A DNA stretch of 36,361 bases, taken from the NCBI GenBank assembly GCA_947505035.1, contig CANNIS010000007.1, forward strand, positions 1 through 36,361, read 5' to 3'. The DNA is from Sphingobacteriales bacterium. Lineage in GTDB: Bacteria > Bacteroidota > Bacteroidia > Sphingobacteriales > Sphingobacteriaceae. Each line of letters opens with the position of its first letter. The first letter of the stretch is position 1. Shown in pieces: positions 16,125 to 25,753 of the stretch. A program made the translations under genes and the position numbers. The notes beneath the pieces were generated by a model. It was not told the DNA's origin. It saw only the letters and a list, made by a program, of their open reading frames with translations, and made no database searches.

Positions 16125-18023
16125 TTAAATAAAAAAGTTTAACAACATGATGAATAAAATTCCAAGGACCATGGCAAAAATATAAAATCCGGTATAGCCT
16201 GTTTGTAATGTTTTAACTCTTTTAGATCCAGCCAAAGCCAGTCTACCTGCACCATTCACGAGGCCATCTATGCCAGCTCTATCTACAATTTGGTGTAAAT
16301 AAACTGCCAATTTATTAATTGGATTAGTAATTAAGGCGAAGTAAATTTCATCTAAATAAAATTTGTTATAAGATATTTTTTGCCAAACCGAAAGTGCTTC
16401 TTCTTGTGATGGCAATAAATAAACTTTTTTGCTGTATCGAATAAAAGCATAATACGCTACCGCTAATACCGCGATTAAAGATCCGATCATGATGCCGTAT
16501 TCTACTGCATGCGACGGAGCATCTATCAGCATTTTAGCATCAGATAAAATAAAGACCGGCGCTAAAAATGATTTTAATAAATGATGTTCAGAAAAAACTT
16601 CTGGTAAGCCTAAAAAGCCTGCAAATGTGGAGCACACAGCCAATACAATTAATGGAATGGTCATGTTTTTAGGGCTTTCGTGCAAGTTTTTTGCTTGTTC
16701 GCTGCTGCCTCTAAACGAACTATAAAAAGTTAAGAATAACATTCTAAACATATAGAAAGCTGTTAAGACAGAAGTAATGGCCATTACCGAAAATACGATT
16801 GGAGAATAATTAAATGTTGCCGCTAATATTTCGTCTTTCGAAAAGAAACCTGCAAATGGAGGTAAACCCGAAATGGCTAATGTGCCTATTAAAATAGTTA
16901 AAAATGTGATCGGTAATTTTTTCTTTAATCCACCCATATTACGCATATCCTGTTCGCCAGACATAGCGTGTATAACACTTCCAGCGCCTAAGAATAATAA
17001 GGCTTTAAAAAATGCATGAGTCATTAAATGAAAAACAGCGCCAGTAAAAGAGCCTACACCTAAAGCCACAAACATATAACCTAATTGACTCACCGTTGAA
17101 TAAGCCAAAACTTTTTTAATGTCTGTTTGGGTTAAGGCAATAATAGCTGCTACAATTGCGGTAAGCATACCCACAATGGTGATGGTTTGCATAGCAATTG
17201 GCGAAAGCACATATAATAAACTAGAGCGTGCAATCATATAGATGCCTGCAGTTACCATGGTAGCTGCATGGATCAAAGCCGAAACAGGTGTTGGTCCTGC
17301 CATTGCATCTGGCAACCAAGTATATAATGGTAGTTGCGCACTCTTACCCATTGCACCTATAAACAATAATAAAGCAATAGCAGTTATGATTACATCGCCT
17401 GTGGTAAAACCAGCAGCTTGTACCATCACCGATTTATAGTTAACAGTACCAAATGTTGTATAAATTAAAAACAAACCTAATAAGAAACCAAGGTCGCCAA
17501 TGCGATTCATGATGAATGCTTTTTTAGCTGCATTGTTATAGGCGATATTTTTAAACCAAAATCCAATCAATAAATAAGAACACAATCCAACACCTTCCCA
17601 ACCAATAAACATAATGGCATAGTTAGATCCTAATACCAATAATAACATGAAAAACACGAATAAATTGAGGTAAGCAAAATACCTTGCAAAGCTCTCATCG
17701 TGTTGCATGTAGCCAATCGAGTACACATGAATTAAAAATCCTACACCGGTAATGATCAACAACATGATCATCGATAATGGATCTATTAAAAAAGAAAATG
17801 GGATTTGCAATCCGGCAACATTTATCCAGCTAAATAAATCAAAGGTGTTTACCTCACCGTTGGGTGTGCTCAGAAAAATACCCAAACTAATCAAGAACGA
17901 AAAGAAAATGGATGCGCTACCTATTATTCCTACCCATGCTTTGGGCATACGCTTATTTGCAATGCCATTGATTAAAAATCCTAGCAATGGAAATAATGGA
18001 ATTAAGCCTACTAATTTTAACAT
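16125..18023 (-). CDS. nuoL: NADH-quinone oxidoreductase subunit L
   Basis: NuoL is the distal antiporter-like subunit of complex I and carries the long lateral helix that ties the membrane arm together. The 632-residue protein shows FLIDPLSMIMLLIITGVGFL, WEGVGLCSYLLIGFW, GKSAQLPLYTWLPDAMAGPT and KKVLAYSTVSQLGYM, all classical NuoL blocks, and LPPFAGFFSKDEIL near residue 395. The C-terminal part from about 500 on holds the amphipathic lateral helix region and a last hydrophobic anchor. It begins 21 bases after nuoK. Length is normal for the phylum. Confidence 0.97.
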   Translation of the reverse strand: MLKLVGLIPLFPLLGFLINGIANKRMPKAWVGIIGSASIFFSFLISLGIFLSTPNGEVNTFDLFSWINVAGLQIPFSFLIDPLSMIMLLIITGVGFLIHVYSIGYMQHDESFARYFAYLNLFVFFMLLLVLGSNYAIMFIGWEGVGLCSYLLIGFWFKNIAYNNAAKKAFIMNRIGDLGFLLGLFLIYTTFGTVNYKSVMVQAAGFTTGDVIITAIALLLFIGAMGKSAQLPLYTWLPDAMAGPTPVSALIHAATMVTAGIYMIARSSLLYVLSPIAMQTITIVGMLTAIVAAIIALTQTDIKKVLAYSTVSQLGYMFVALGVGSFTGAVFHLMTHAFFKALLFLGAGSVIHAMSGEQDMRNMGGLKKKLPITFLTILIGTLAISGLPPFAGFFSKDEILAATFNYSPIVFSVMAITSVLTAFYMFRMLFLTFYSSFRGSSEQAKNLHESPKNMTIPLIVLAVCSTFAGFLGLPEVFSEHHLLKSFLAPVFILSDAKMLIDAPSHAVEYGIMIGSLIAVLAVAYYAFIRYSKKVYLLPSQEEALSVWQKISYNKFYLDEIYFALITNPINKLAVYLHQIVDRAGIDGLVNGAGRLALAGSKRVKTLQTGYTGFYIFAMVLGILFIMLLNFFI

Positions 18024-18044
18024 AATATGATTTGCTGAATTAAC

Positions 18045-18374
18045 CTATCCTTTTAATTTATTTAAAATATTAATATCGATTGATCTGGTGTTTCTGTATA
18101 TCATTACAATGATAGCCAAGCCTACCGCCACTTCTGCGGCAGCTACTGCCATAATAAAAAATACAAATACCTGACCGCTTGCATCACCTCTATATGCAGA
18201 AAAAGCGGCCAATAAAATATTTACTGCATTTAACATTAATTCGATTGACATAAAAATTACAATCGCATTTCTTCTAACCAATACACCCATTACGCCAATG
18301 GTAAATAACAAAGAGGATAATAAAATATAATGATTAATTGGTACTGCTTGAATTGTTTGTGTTAGTGTTCCCAT
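18045..18374 (-). CDS. nuoK: NADH-quinone oxidoreductase subunit K
   Basis: NuoK is a small three-helix membrane subunit of complex I in the proton path next to the quinone site. The 109-residue protein has three transmembrane helices and the two buried glutamates of the family, E45 in [12 protein letters not shown] and E81 in [26 protein letters not shown] is also characteristic. Its start codon overlaps the nuoJ stop by one base (TAATG arrangement), which implies coupled translation. Length is slightly above the usual 100 residues because of a longer N-terminus. Confidence 0.96.
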   Translation of the reverse strand: MGTLTQTIQAVPINHYILLSSLLFTIGVMGVLVRRNAIVIFMSIELMLNAVNILLAAFSAYRGDASGQVFVFFIMAVAAAEVAVGLAIIVMIYRNTRSIDINILNKLKG

Positions 18375-18874
18375 TAGTTAATTTCTTTTTTAGCTAATAA
18401 TACTGCGCCAACCATAGCAGACAATAATAATACCGATGCTATTTCAAATGGCAATAAAAATTCGTTGAATAAAACTCTGCCTAAATTTTTAACCAATCCA
18501 ATATCTGGTTTGATTAATTCAAAAGGCACATCGCCTCCGCCTGTTTTTACAATAGCGCCAACCAGCGTAAGCATTAATAAGCCTGCAGAAATTACACCGG
18601 CGAATTTTAAAAGGCTAGATTTTTGAGGCTCGGTAGCTTGATTTAAATTTAAAAACATGATAGAGAAAAGTATCAATACCATAATAGCACCCATGTAAAC
18701 AATAAAGTTTACGATGGCTAAAAACTGTGCATTTAAAATTAAATAATGACAGGTGATTGTAAAAAATGTCATCACCATATACAATGAGCTGTGTATAGGA
18801 TTTTTTGCGAATACCACTAGTAAAGCAAAAAATAAGGTAATGAACGATAATAAGTAAAATAATGAATGACCCAT
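18374..18874 (-). CDS. nuoJ: NADH-quinone oxidoreductase subunit J
   Basis: NuoJ is a five-helix membrane subunit of complex I. The 166-residue sequence shows the conserved [14 protein letters not shown] near the N-terminus, [20 protein letters not shown] with the helix-3 pi-bulge region, and a C-terminal hydrophobic helix [19 protein letters not shown] that ends in a basic tail. It lies 22 bases after nuoI and overlaps nuoK by one base. Nothing unusual in length. Confidence 0.95.
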   Translation of the reverse strand: MGHSLFYLLSFITLFFALLVVFAKNPIHSSLYMVMTFFTITCHYLILNAQFLAIVNFIVYMGAIMVLILFSIMFLNLNQATEPQKSSLLKFAGVISAGLLMLTLVGAIVKTGGGDVPFELIKPDIGLVKNLGRVLFNEFLLPFEIASVLLLSAMVGAVLLAKKEIN

Positions 18875-18896
18875 TGAATATTATTTTATTGAATGA

Positions 18897-19400
18897 TTAT
18901 TTAATAACTGGTTCGGTTAACTTATCCTTACCGAAAATAAACTCGTCTCTTATGTATCCTGCTTTTGCAATATCGCCATCTAAATAAATGGCCGCTTTAG
19001 GACATGCTTCTTCGCAGAAGCCACAAAAAATACAACGTAACATATTGATTTCGTAAACCGAAGCGTACTTTTCTTCGCGGTATAAATGCTCCTCACCAGG
19101 CTTGCGTTCTGCAGCAGTCATGGTAATGGCTTCTGCTGGGCATGAAAGCGCACAAAGGCCACATGCAGTGCAACGCTCTGCGCCATTTTCATCTCTTTTT
19201 AAAGAATGTAAGCCCCTAAAATTTTCGGAGAATGTTCTTTTTTCTTCCGGATAATAAATGGTGGTTCTCTTTTTGAAGAAATGTTTCATGGTAATACTTA
19301 AGCCATTGATAATTGCTGGAAGGTAAATGCGCTCCCAAAAATTCATTTGCTTAGATACTAAAACTTTTTTTCGATTCGTTAACGAATTCATATTTGTCAA
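18897..19400 (-). CDS. nuoI: NADH-quinone oxidoreductase subunit I (8Fe ferredoxin type)
   Basis: NuoI carries the clusters N6a and N6b, which pass electrons towards NuoB in the peripheral arm of complex I. The 167-residue protein has two full 4Fe-4S motifs: C77, C80, C83 and C87 in RCTACGLCALSCPAEA, and C123, C126, C129 and C133 in RCIFCGFCEEACPKAA. An N-terminal amphipathic stretch binds to the membrane arm. Either the first or the fourth codon (both Met) may be the start. It is 18 bases downstream of nuoH. Confidence 0.97.
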   Translation of the reverse strand: MTNMNSLTNRKKVLVSKQMNFWERIYLPAIINGLSITMKHFFKKRTTIYYPEEKRTFSENFRGLHSLKRDENGAERCTACGLCALSCPAEAITMTAAERKPGEEHLYREEKYASVYEINMLRCIFCGFCEEACPKAAIYLDGDIAKAGYIRDEFIFGKDKLTEPVIK

Positions 19401-19418
19401 TGCTTTTGATTAAAAATA

Positions 19419-20444
19419 TTATTTTCCAAAAATTAAAATGCCAGCTCCCGTTAAAGCTATATTTACAATTGCCAATGGAATTAAAACTTTCCATCCTAAC
19501 TTCATCAATTGATCATAACGGAAACGTGGTACAGTCCATCTCACCCAAATAAAGAAGAATATAAATAATAATATTTTGGTAAAAAAGGCTGCAACACCTA
19601 TTAATGCTGCAACATTTGGATTGCTAATAAGATGCATGAACGGATAATTATAACCCCCAAAATATAGAGAAGCCATAATTGCAGACGACACAAACATGTT
19701 GATGTATTCTGCGAATAAATAAAAACCTAATTTCATCGAAGAGTATTCGGTATGGTGTCCACCTACTAATTCGGTTTCGCATTCTGGTAAATCAAAAGGA
19801 GTTCTGTTGGTTTCGGCAAAAGAACAAATCATGAATATTAAAAAGCCTAATGGCTGATAAAAAATATTCCAGTTCATACCCGATTGTTGCTCCGAAATTT
19901 CTCTTAAACTTAAGGTGCCTGTCATCATTAATAAAGCGATGATAGATAAGCCCATTGCTATTTCGTAAGAAATATTTTGAGAGGCAGAGCGAACCGCTGC
20001 TAATAATGAAAACTTATTGTTAGAGGCCCAACCACCTATCATTACGCCATATACGCCTAATGAAACAACGCCAAAAACATATAATACGCCAACATTAATA
20101 TCTGCTACTTGTAAAGAAACTTGTCTGCCAAATAAAAATAAATCTTGGCCCCAAGGAATTACCGCAGTGGTAATACAAGCGGTAAACATACTGAGCGATG
20201 GGCCGAGTACAAATAAAAATGTGTTGGCATGCGTTGGAATAATTTCTTCTTTGGTAAATAATTTTACGCCATCGGCAAGTGGTTGCAATAAGCCCCAAGG
20301 TCCGGCTCTGTTAGGGCCTACACGGTCTTGGAAAAACCCTGCAAATTTTCTTTCTGCAAGGGTAGTATACATAGCAATAACCAAACTAATACCTAAGATG
20401 GCAGAGATTAAAATTAATTTTTCAATAATAAATGCGATGTCCAT
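19419..20444 (-). CDS. nuoH: NADH-quinone oxidoreductase subunit H
   Basis: NuoH links the peripheral and membrane arms of complex I and forms much of the quinone chamber. The 341-residue protein has eight helices and the conserved loop motifs ERKFAGFFQDRVGPNRAG, GLLQPLADGVKLFTKEEI and the acidic loop FAETNRTPFDLPECETELVG, followed by HHTEYSSMKLGFYLFAEY. The usual Ala-Glu in the acidic loop is Cys-Glu here, a mild change. It begins two bases after the nuoG stop, which leaves no space for a lost nuoG extension. Confidence 0.97.
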   Translation of the reverse strand: MDIAFIIEKLILISAILGISLVIAMYTTLAERKFAGFFQDRVGPNRAGPWGLLQPLADGVKLFTKEEIIPTHANTFLFVLGPSLSMFTACITTAVIPWGQDLFLFGRQVSLQVADINVGVLYVFGVVSLGVYGVMIGGWASNNKFSLLAAVRSASQNISYEIAMGLSIIALLMMTGTLSLREISEQQSGMNWNIFYQPLGFLIFMICSFAETNRTPFDLPECETELVGGHHTEYSSMKLGFYLFAEYINMFVSSAIMASLYFGGYNYPFMHLISNPNVAALIGVAAFFTKILLFIFFFIWVRWTVPRFRYDQLMKLGWKVLIPLAIVNIALTGAGILIFGK

Positions 20445-20446
20445 TT

Positions 20447-21454
20447 TTATTTAATTTTTTTATGAAACATTTTTTTATTCGCTTCAATTAATACTTCGTT
20501 TTTCTCGATAATAGGAAGCGGATGCGCCATTTCATAATGGTTTGAAGAAATAACCGAGGTGTCTTCGATTTTTCTTGGTCCTTCTATAGTCCAATCTGCT
20601 GTTGCTTTTTTCTCAAATCTACAGGTATTGCAAATAAAAGATTCTACTTCGCCGTATTGATCTTTGCGCGCAGTTACACGCAATACATCTTCACCTTTAT
20701 ACCATAAAACTACCTTACCCGAACATTTTTCGTGATCGCAATCTCTATGTGCGTCTACTGGTTTAGTAAACCAAACCCTATTTTTAAAACGAAATGTTTT
20801 ATCGGTTAATGCGCCAACTGGGCAAACATCAATCACGTTTCCAGAAAAATCATTATCTATTGCAGCGCTGATATAAGTAGATATTTCTGATTGATCTCCT
20901 CTATTTAAAACACCATGAACCCTGCCTTCAGTAATTTGATCGGCTGTATAAACGCAGCGATAGCAAAGGATACAGCGATTCATGTGCAATTGAATTTTAT
21001 CTCCAATATCCACTTTATCAAAAGTTCTTCTTTCAAATTCGTATCTAGAATTAGAAGCACCGTGTTCGAATGATAAATTTTGCAAATCGCATTCGCCCGC
21101 CTGGTCGCAAACTGGACAATCAAGTGGATGGTTTATCAATAACATTTCTACTACACCTTTTCTTGCCTCTAATACTTCTGGAGAAGTAGTGTTTTCTACC
21201 ACCATACCATCCATTACTTGAGTTTGACAAGAAGCGACTAACTTAGGCATTGGTCTAGGATCTTTTTCGGAACCTTGTGCCACTTTTACTAAACAGGTAC
21301 GGCATTTACCGCCACTACCTTTTAGCTTTGAATAATAACACATAGCCGGAGGCACAATGTCGCCGCCTATTTGACGCGCTGCATTTAATATGGTGGTTCC
21401 CGGTTCTACTTCAACAGACTGTCCGTCGATGGTTACTTTTATTTTATCTGCCAT
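20447..21454 (-). CDS. nuoG: NADH-quinone oxidoreductase subunit G, short form without molybdopterin-like domain
   Basis: NuoG carries electron-transfer clusters in the peripheral arm of complex I. At 335 residues it is less than half the length of the enterobacterial or Thermus protein. It keeps the 2Fe-2S ligands C39, C51, C54 and C76, the N5 ligands H109, C113, C116 and C122 (HPLDCPVCDQAGEC), and the N4 ligands C161, C164, C167 and C211. A further cysteine group (C239, C244, C275, C278) lies where the extra N7-type cluster domain starts in longer NuoG, then the protein ends soon after. The nuoH gene starts two bases on, so this is a designed short form and not a recent frameshift. Short NuoG is, to my knowledge, common in this phylum. 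Confidence 0.93.
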   Translation of the reverse strand: MADKIKVTIDGQSVEVEPGTTILNAARQIGGDIVPPAMCYYSKLKGSGGKCRTCLVKVAQGSEKDPRPMPKLVASCQTQVMDGMVVENTTSPEVLEARKGVVEMLLINHPLDCPVCDQAGECDLQNLSFEHGASNSRYEFERRTFDKVDIGDKIQLHMNRCILCYRCVYTADQITEGRVHGVLNRGDQSEISTYISAAIDNDFSGNVIDVCPVGALTDKTFRFKNRVWFTKPVDAHRDCDHEKCSGKVVLWYKGEDVLRVTARKDQYGEVESFICNTCRFEKKATADWTIEGPRKIEDTSVISSNHYEMAHPLPIIEKNEVLIEANKKMFHKKIK

Positions 21455-21467
21455 TTTATTAAAATAA

Positions 21468-22814
21468 TTATTTTACTAGCGCTGGGTGAGCGGCAAGTAA
21501 TCCAAAATTTCTTGATTGACTTAATGTTGCTTCTTTAATGTGCCATTCAAACTCTTCGCGGAAATGACGAATAGCGCTCGCCACAGGCCATGCAGCTGCA
21601 TCCCCTAATGGACAAATCGTATTGCCTTCAATTTTTTTAGAAACCTCTACTAATAAATCGATGTCACTTAATTTTCCGTGACCGTATTCAATGCGATGTA
21701 ATACTTTTTCCATCCATCCAGTTCCTTCTCTACAAGGAGAACATTGTCCGCATGATTCGTGGTGATAAAAGCGAGCAAAATTCCAAGTATTACGCACAAT
21801 GCAACTGTCTTCGTCGTAAACAATAAAACCACCAGATCCAAGCATGGTGCCACTTACAAAGCCTCCGTCGGAAAGTGATTCATAACTCATTAATCGCTCT
21901 TCGTTGTTTGCGGTTTTTAAAATTAAATTGGCTGGCAAAATTGGCACCGATGATCCACCTGCAACAACTGCCTTCAATTTTTTATTATTTTTAATGCCCC
22001 CACAATATTTATCAGAGTAAATAAACTCTTCTACGGGTAAGCCTAATTCGATCTCGTAAATGCCCGGATTGTTGATGTGTCCACTGGCCGAAATTAATTT
22101 TGTTCCGGTGCTTCTACCAATTCCGATTTTTGCGTATTCGTCGCCACCCATATTTACAATGGGCGCAATAGCTGCAATGGTTTCTACATTATTTACTACC
22201 GTTGGGCATGCATATAAACCAGCTATTGCAGGGAATGGAGGTTTCACTCTTGGGTTGCCTCTCTTGCCTTCTAAAGATTCTAATAATGCGGTTTCTTCTC
22301 CGCAAATGTATGCGCCTGCACCAGGATGAACATATAAATCTAAATCGTAGCCCGAGCCTAAAATATTTTTTCCTAAAAAGCCATTGGCATAGGCTTCGGC
22401 AATTGCTTTTTCTAAAATCCTCAATATATAAAAATACTCACCTCTGATATAAATATAAGAAGTGTTAGCGCCCAATGCATAACTCGAAGTAATCATTCCT
22501 TCGATCAATCCATGTGGAATTTTTTCCATTAAGTAACGGTCTTTGAAAGTGCCGGGCTCCGATTCGTCTGCATTGCAAACTAAATAACGCGGCACGCCTA
22601 CTGGTTTAGCCAAAAAGCTCCATTTCATTCCCGTAGGAAATCCCGCTCCACCTCTTCCGCGCATACCAGATTTCTTCACCTCTTCTACTACATCCTCTGG
22701 AGACATTGTTTTCAAAGCCTTTTCGACCGAACGATAGCCACCCATTTTTCGATAAGTATCAAAAGTGTTTATTCCTGGAACATCAATGTGTTCTAATAAT
22801 ATTTTGCCTGACAT
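21468..22814 (-). CDS. nuoF: NADH-quinone oxidoreductase subunit F (NADH/FMN-binding)
   Basis: NuoF binds NADH and FMN and starts electron flow in complex I. The 448-residue protein has the glycine-rich NADH/FMN loop RGRGGAGFPTGMKWSF (52-67), NADESEPGTFKDR (81-93) and the N3 4Fe-4S ligands C355, C358 and C361 in CGQCSPCREGTGW with C401 in NTICPLGDAAA. GAGAYICGEETALLESLEG is also typical. It follows the methyltransferase gene by six bases and is 13 bases before nuoG. Full-length, all key residues present. Confidence 0.97.
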   Translation of the reverse strand: MSGKILLEHIDVPGINTFDTYRKMGGYRSVEKALKTMSPEDVVEEVKKSGMRGRGGAGFPTGMKWSFLAKPVGVPRYLVCNADESEPGTFKDRYLMEKIPHGLIEGMITSSYALGANTSYIYIRGEYFYILRILEKAIAEAYANGFLGKNILGSGYDLDLYVHPGAGAYICGEETALLESLEGKRGNPRVKPPFPAIAGLYACPTVVNNVETIAAIAPIVNMGGDEYAKIGIGRSTGTKLISASGHINNPGIYEIELGLPVEEFIYSDKYCGGIKNNKKLKAVVAGGSSVPILPANLILKTANNEERLMSYESLSDGGFVSGTMLGSGGFIVYDEDSCIVRNTWNFARFYHHESCGQCSPCREGTGWMEKVLHRIEYGHGKLSDIDLLVEVSKKIEGNTICPLGDAAAWPVASAIRHFREEFEWHIKEATLSQSRNFGLLAAHPALVK

Positions 22815-22820
22815 ATTATT

Positions 22821-23468
22821 TTATTTCTTCTTTATCAATATAAATTCTGCGAAACCGAATAAATCCCAAAAAATACTCGGTAATATTTTTCCGTATTTAA
22901 TTAAATTATGAATTACCTTCAATGGCATCATTAAAATATTTGGCATATACCTTCGCGTACCGCCTTTAATAATTTCTGTATTATTTTTTAAAAATAAATT
23001 ATACAATTCTGTTAACGAATACAACCTAACATGGGTATCATCGTCGAAAAAATTCAAGGTTCCCTTCATCCTTGGAAGTCGAGTAGATCGAATGCCAGGA
23101 TACTCCACATATAAGTAGCCTCCGGGTTTGAGCTTTGCTAATAATTTTACCAATACTTCCTCTCCGTTTTTCAAATGTTCAATCACATGAGCCATCATTA
23201 TAAAATCGAAGTGTGCATTTGGAACCATGTCTAAATTTAATTCTTCTAAATTTAATTCGTAAAACGATTTCATTTGTTTAAAATCGTTTTCGTCATTATT
23301 ATAATTTTTATTTAAATCTAACCCATGGTACTCGCAATTTGGAAACCACTTTTTTGTTTTTGATGCCGAATGATTTCCTGCGCCAATATCTAACAACACA
23401 AATTCGCCTTGCTTAAATAATTTATTTAAGAAACGATATTTTGCAGGAAGCGTAATTGCGCGTAACAT
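22821..23468 (-). CDS. Class I SAM-dependent methyltransferase inside the nuo operon
   Basis: A 215-residue methyltransferase with the Rossmann-type SAM-binding motif I LLDIGAGNHS (25-34), the acidic residue after strand 2 in HGLDLN (D51), motif FDFIMMAHVIEHLKNGEEV (87-105) and motif KPGGYLYVEYPG. The C-terminus is basic and hydrophobic. It resembles the Methyltransf_11/23 type often found in glycan or lipid clusters. It sits exactly between nuoE and nuoF, with gaps of 10 and 6 bases, so it is transcribed with complex I. Complex I assembly in mitochondria uses methyltransferase-fold proteins (NDUFAF7, NDUFAF5), which makes a role in complex I maturation or quinone chemistry possible, but a chance insertion of an unrelated enzyme is just as likely. 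Substrate unknown. Confidence 0.85.
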   Translation of the reverse strand: MLRAITLPAKYRFLNKLFKQGEFVLLDIGAGNHSASKTKKWFPNCEYHGLDLNKNYNNDENDFKQMKSFYELNLEELNLDMVPNAHFDFIMMAHVIEHLKNGEEVLVKLLAKLKPGGYLYVEYPGIRSTRLPRMKGTLNFFDDDTHVRLYSLTELYNLFLKNNTEIIKGGTRRYMPNILMMPLKVIHNLIKYGKILPSIFWDLFGFAEFILIKKK

Positions 23469-23478
23469 CTATTTAAAA

Positions 23479-23997
23479 TTATTTTATATCTGTATATGAT
23501 TGTAAACGGTTTTCGGCAGTTAATTTGTTGATTAAGTCGTCTGCCTTTTCGTTCGTTAAGTTTTCGTAATAGTTTACCCCGCACTGCAACATCGGTGCTG
23601 ATCCACAAGAGCCCAAACATTCTACTGCCTTTAGCGTAAACATGCCGTCTGCGGTAGTTTGGCCAAGTTTAATATTCAATTTATTTTCTAAATAGCTAAT
23701 CAAACTTTCTGCGCCATTAATTGCACATGGACCCGTATGGCAAACTTCTAAACTACATTTGCCAACAGGTTGCATATTAAACATCGAATAAAAAGAGGCT
23801 ACCTCGTACACTTCAATTGGTTTAATACCAATAACACTTGCAACATAATCCATTGCATCCGAACTTAACCAACCATTAAATTCTGCTTGAGCAATATGCA
23901 AGATTGGAATCAATGCCGATTTATGTTTTCCTTCTGGATATCTTTTCATTAACGCTTTTGAAAGTGCTAATGCTTCTTCTGAAAATGCTAAATTCAT
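23479..23997 (-). CDS. nuoE: NADH-quinone oxidoreductase subunit E (2Fe-2S thioredoxin-like)
   Basis: NuoE holds the N1a 2Fe-2S cluster beside the FMN of NuoF. The 172-residue protein has the four ligands C86 and C91 (VCHTGPCAI) and C127 and C131 (VECLGSCGSAP) of the thioredoxin-like ferredoxin fold, preceded by the helical N-terminal domain with ILHIAQAEFNGWLS and VYEVASFYSMF. Normal length. It follows nuoD by 31 bases and, unlike the usual order, is followed by a methyltransferase gene before nuoF. Confidence 0.97.
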   Translation of the reverse strand: MNLAFSEEALALSKALMKRYPEGKHKSALIPILHIAQAEFNGWLSSDAMDYVASVIGIKPIEVYEVASFYSMFNMQPVGKCSLEVCHTGPCAINGAESLISYLENKLNIKLGQTTADGMFTLKAVECLGSCGSAPMLQCGVNYYENLTNEKADDLINKLTAENRLQSYTDIK

Positions 23998-24028
23998 TTA
24001 CTTATTTTTTATGCTTTTAAAAAATATA

Positions 24029-25237
24029 TTAAGCGTCTAATTCGCCTGCAATTACATTCAAACTACTCATCGTAACAATCGCGTCAGATAACAAAGATCC
24101 TTTCGCTATTTCTGCGAACGCTTGATAAATAATAAAACATGGCCTTCTAAAATGCAGTCGATACGGCGATCTTCCGCCTTCAGAAATTAAATAAAATCCG
24201 AGCTCTCCATTTCCACCTTCTACTGCATGGTATAATTCGCCTTTCGGCATATCCACTTCACCCATCACAATTTTAAAATGATAAATGAGTGCTTCCATGT
24301 TGGAATACACATCTTGTTTTTCGGGTAAGTAATAAGCGGGTACATCTGCATGGAAAATTCCTTTGGGTTCTTTTTCCATTTTTGCTAAAGCTTGTTCGAT
24401 TAATCTTAAGCTCTGCCAAATTTCTTCGTTCCTTACCATATACCTATCGTAAGTATCGCCGTTGGTTCCCACCGGAATTTCAAAATCAAATTCTTGATAA
24501 GAACTGTATGGATTAGCCGTACGCACATCATAGTCTATACCAGTAGCTCTTAAACATGGGCCTGTAAAGCCATAGTTTAAAGCCTTCTCCGCGCTAATAG
24601 CACCAACACCAACTGTTCTGTCAATAAATATTCTGTTTCTGTTAAAAAGCTCTTCGAAAGATCTCATCACCTTAGGAAAGGTGGCTAAAAACTTTTTGGT
24701 TTTTAAAATGGCAATGTCGTTGAAGTCTCTTTCAAAACCTCCCACACGACCAAAATTGGTAGTCAATCTTGCGCCACAAATTTCTTCGTAAATTTCGTAA
24801 ATATTTTCGCGCTCTTGCATTAAATATAAGAAGCCCGTGAAGGCGCCGGTATCTACTCCTAAAATTCCATTACAAATTAAATGATCCGAAATTCTCGCTA
24901 ATTCCATAATGATGATGCGCATGTAATCTACACGCTTAGGCGTTTCAATGTTTAATAATTTCTCTACTGTTAAATGCCAGCCAAAATTATTAATGGGCGA
25001 CGAACAATAGTTGAGTCTATCGGTTAAAGGCGTGATTTGATAATAGGGGCGATGCTCTGCAATCTTCTCAAATGCTCTGTGTATATAGCCTATAGTAGAA
25101 ACAGCACTAACAATTCTTTCGCCGTCCATTTCTAAAACGTTTTGGAAAACCCCATGCGTTGCAGGATGTGTTGGGCCAAGATTTAAAGTTGTGGTTTCTT
25201 TTTCTAATGAATCGCTGCCAAGTTGAATATGAGCCAT
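24029..25237 (-). CDS. nuoD: NADH-quinone oxidoreductase subunit D (49 kDa)
   Basis: NuoD forms the quinone-binding pocket of complex I together with NuoB; it derives from the large subunit of NiFe hydrogenases and has lost the metal. The 402-residue protein contains [16 protein letters not shown] with the quinone-site histidine, [34 protein letters not shown] and the C-terminal [16 protein letters not shown]. It is a separate gene from nuoC, 17 bases downstream of it. Length is typical of the non-fused form. Confidence 0.97.
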   Translation of the reverse strand: MAHIQLGSDSLEKETTTLNLGPTHPATHGVFQNVLEMDGERIVSAVSTIGYIHRAFEKIAEHRPYYQITPLTDRLNYCSSPINNFGWHLTVEKLLNIETPKRVDYMRIIIMELARISDHLICNGILGVDTGAFTGFLYLMQERENIYEIYEEICGARLTTNFGRVGGFERDFNDIAILKTKKFLATFPKVMRSFEELFNRNRIFIDRTVGVGAISAEKALNYGFTGPCLRATGIDYDVRTANPYSSYQEFDFEIPVGTNGDTYDRYMVRNEEIWQSLRLIEQALAKMEKEPKGIFHADVPAYYLPEKQDVYSNMEALIYHFKIVMGEVDMPKGELYHAVEGGNGELGFYLISEGGRSPYRLHFRRPCFIIYQAFAEIAKGSLLSDAIVTMSSLNVIAGELDA

Positions 25238-25254
25238 AATTCTATGTTAATTTT

Positions 25255-25752
25255 TTATCTACCGAAATAAGTGTCGTTTTTATCAATTCTGTTTGGATCT
25301 TCTAGTGGATGTTCTTTTCTCATAGGAAAAGCAACCATGTCGTCTACATTTAAAATTCTAACCAAATTTGGATGTCCTTCAAAAATTACTCCGTAGAAAT
25401 CATAGGTTTCTCGCTCTTGCCAATTAGCAGATTCATATAAAACAGTTGCAGTAGGAATTTTAGGATTTGATTCTGGAATAAATACTTTAATTCTTAAGCG
25501 AAAATTGTTTTCCATGCTTTGTACATGGTAAACAACTGCTAACTCTTTGCTTGCTGGATAATGAACGCCGCAAACATCTGTTAAAAAATGAAAACGATAG
25601 GTTTCATTTTCATTTAAATATTTTAATACCCGGATGATGCTGTCTTTATTGGTTTGAAAGGTTAACAAACCATAAGGCTGTTCAAAATTGCTCAATGCAG
25701 TTCCAAAAGTAGACTGCAAATCTGCGATCAATTTTTCTGTTGCTATTGCCAT
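25255..25752 (-). CDS. nuoC: NADH-quinone oxidoreductase subunit C (30 kDa)
   Basis: NuoC is a structural subunit of the peripheral arm of complex I and contacts NuoD. The 165-residue sequence has the signature NWQERETYDFYGVIFEGHPN and MRKEHPLED, both conserved in the 30 kDa family. It lies one base after the nuoB stop and 17 bases before nuoD, so the CD pair is not fused as it is in enterobacteria. Short but complete for this phylum. Confidence 0.96.
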   Translation of the reverse strand: MAIATEKLIADLQSTFGTALSNFEQPYGLLTFQTNKDSIIRVLKYLNENETYRFHFLTDVCGVHYPASKELAVVYHVQSMENNFRLRIKVFIPESNPKIPTATVLYESANWQERETYDFYGVIFEGHPNLVRILNVDDMVAFPMRKEHPLEDPNRIDKNDTYFGR

Positions 25753-25753
25753 T

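Noticed and set aside
20017-20454. 145-residue open frame on the plus strand
   Set aside because: Antisense to nuoH with no domain; nuoH itself is unambiguous.
20447-20470. NuoG suspected to be truncated by a frameshift or stop mutation
   Set aside because: nuoH starts two bases after the nuoG stop, so there is no remnant coding sequence for a longer NuoG.
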